This document shows positions 6,357 through 6,934 of a stretch of DNA of 6,934 nucleotides, piece by piece (position 1 is the first letter of the stretch; each line of letters opens with the position of its first letter). Below the pieces are notes generated by a model. That model did no database searches and was not told the DNA's origin. It saw only the letters and a program-made list of their open reading frames with translations. This DNA comes from an uncultured Clostridiaceae bacterium (GTDB lineage Bacteria; Bacillota; Clostridia; Lachnospirales; Lachnospiraceae): positions 1-6,934 of the forward strand of contig CATKZA010000094.1 of the NCBI GenBank assembly GCA_949841235.1, read 5' to 3'. A program made the position numbers and the translations under genes.

Positions 6357-6417
6357 TGTATCGGATGAAACCTATGGACAGGTATGGAATGGTATAGAAA
6401 GGTTAGGGATTTAAACT

Positions 6418-6934
6418 ATGGATAAGGTAAGATTCATTATTCCGATAATCATTATCATGATGTTAATTGCAGCCTGCAATAAAAAGACCTCCAAAACGGA
6501 GGATTCAAGGGAAGTTACTGCATTGGAAGCCATTCCCGTGCAGATTAATAAAAACTATGAAAATCTTTCTTATGAGGATTTGCGCCATATGAATGACAAT
6601 GCCCTGGAGGTGCAATATGATGCGTCTACGCACATGCCTTGGGAAATTCGTGGCATTTTTTCTACGCAGATGATTCATTCGGAGCAAGATGCGTTGAAGG
6701 CTCTTTTGAGTGTAAGGGATTTTTTTCATATCACGGATTATGAATTTTATTGCAGCAGTTACGATACCTCCCGGAGCAAGTATGATATTTATACGTTAAA
6801 CCAGCTCTATCGGGGTGTCTTGATAGAAAATGGCTCCTTTCAGATATGTGCGACGAAAGACGGTACGCCGGCAAGTGTGAAGGGTTCTTTTCAGAAGGTA
6901 TCAGATATGGATATATCCCCTGCTGTCTCTAAAG
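6418..6934 (+). CDS. Lipoprotein with M4-type (FTP-like) prodomain, 3' end outside window
   Basis: A lipoprotein whose 172 visible codons run off the window. ATG 6418 follows AGGG (6405-6408) by 9 nt. The N-terminus is basic then very hydrophobic (IIPIIIIMMLIAAC) with lipobox I-A-A-C, so Cys20 should be lipidated and the protein anchored outside the membrane. Residues 65-172 look like the prodomain of thermolysin-type proteases: V.Y...I.G.F at 65-81 mirrors VIYGENG...IEGNF in the upstream protease. YTLNQLYRGVLIENGSF at 125-141 is the FTP core (protease: YRFTPEINGIPVMGSQ), and ISPAVS at 166-171 begins the next helix. The rest could be an M4 catalytic domain, making a second, membrane-anchored protease, or the protein could be a prodomain-only inhibitor or chaperone. 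The visible part cannot decide. It is probably co-transcribed with the protease. Confidence 0.82.
   Translation, partial: MDKVRFIIPIIIIMMLIAACNKKTSKTEDSREVTALEAIPVQINKNYENLSYEDLRHMNDNALEVQYDASTHMPWEIRGIFSTQMIHSEQDALKALLSVRDFFHITDYEFYCSSYDTSRSKYDIYTLNQLYRGVLIENGSFQICATKDGTPASVKGSFQKVSDMDISPAVSK

Overview
The window looks like a chromosomal segment from a Clostridia-type Firmicute, most likely a gut Lachnospiraceae. This rests on the style of the PurF C-terminus, the strong purine-rich Shine-Dalgarno sites, and a secreted protease that combines InlB-type repeats with a thermolysin domain. The taxonomic call is inference from family resemblance, since no database search was possible.

Left part (1-2705), visibly GC-richer: the 3' end of purF (amidophosphoribosyltransferase, first step of de novo purine synthesis), then a MATE-family multidrug/cation antiporter on the same strand. 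Convergent to it, with only 6 nt between the stop codons, lies a DUF1275/YoaK-family membrane protein on the minus strand.

Middle part (2706-3363), AT-rich and without a convincing gene: two imperfect direct repeats of about 35 nt, each with a CATAAC/GTTATG-type inverted repeat, a 12-bp bulged hairpin, a further inverted repeat, and a good sigma-A-type promoter (TTGACA, 16 nt, TATGAT with TG extension). The promoter is followed by a leader of roughly 280 nt.

Right part (3364-6934): a secreted thermolysin-like (M4) metalloprotease and, 61 nt downstream, the start of a lipoprotein carrying the same type of protease prodomain (FTP-like). The protease gene is split. A signal peptide with a good ribosome site begins at 3364 but hits TAG at 3505-3507, while the rest of the protein is in the -1 frame, open from 3492. 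One extra base near the GGG at 3502-3504 would give one continuous protein of about 997 residues: signal peptide, two InlB B-type repeats, EF-hand-like loop, FTP/PepSY prodomain, M4 catalytic domain and a YfaP-like C-terminal domain. All the catalytic and zinc-binding residues I could place are intact, so the break is either recent or a sequence error.

The most notable material is the frame-broken surface protease with its prodomain-bearing lipoprotein neighbour, and the structured repeat region in front of it. I see no CRISPR array, transposase, tRNA or rRNA, and no clear defence system.
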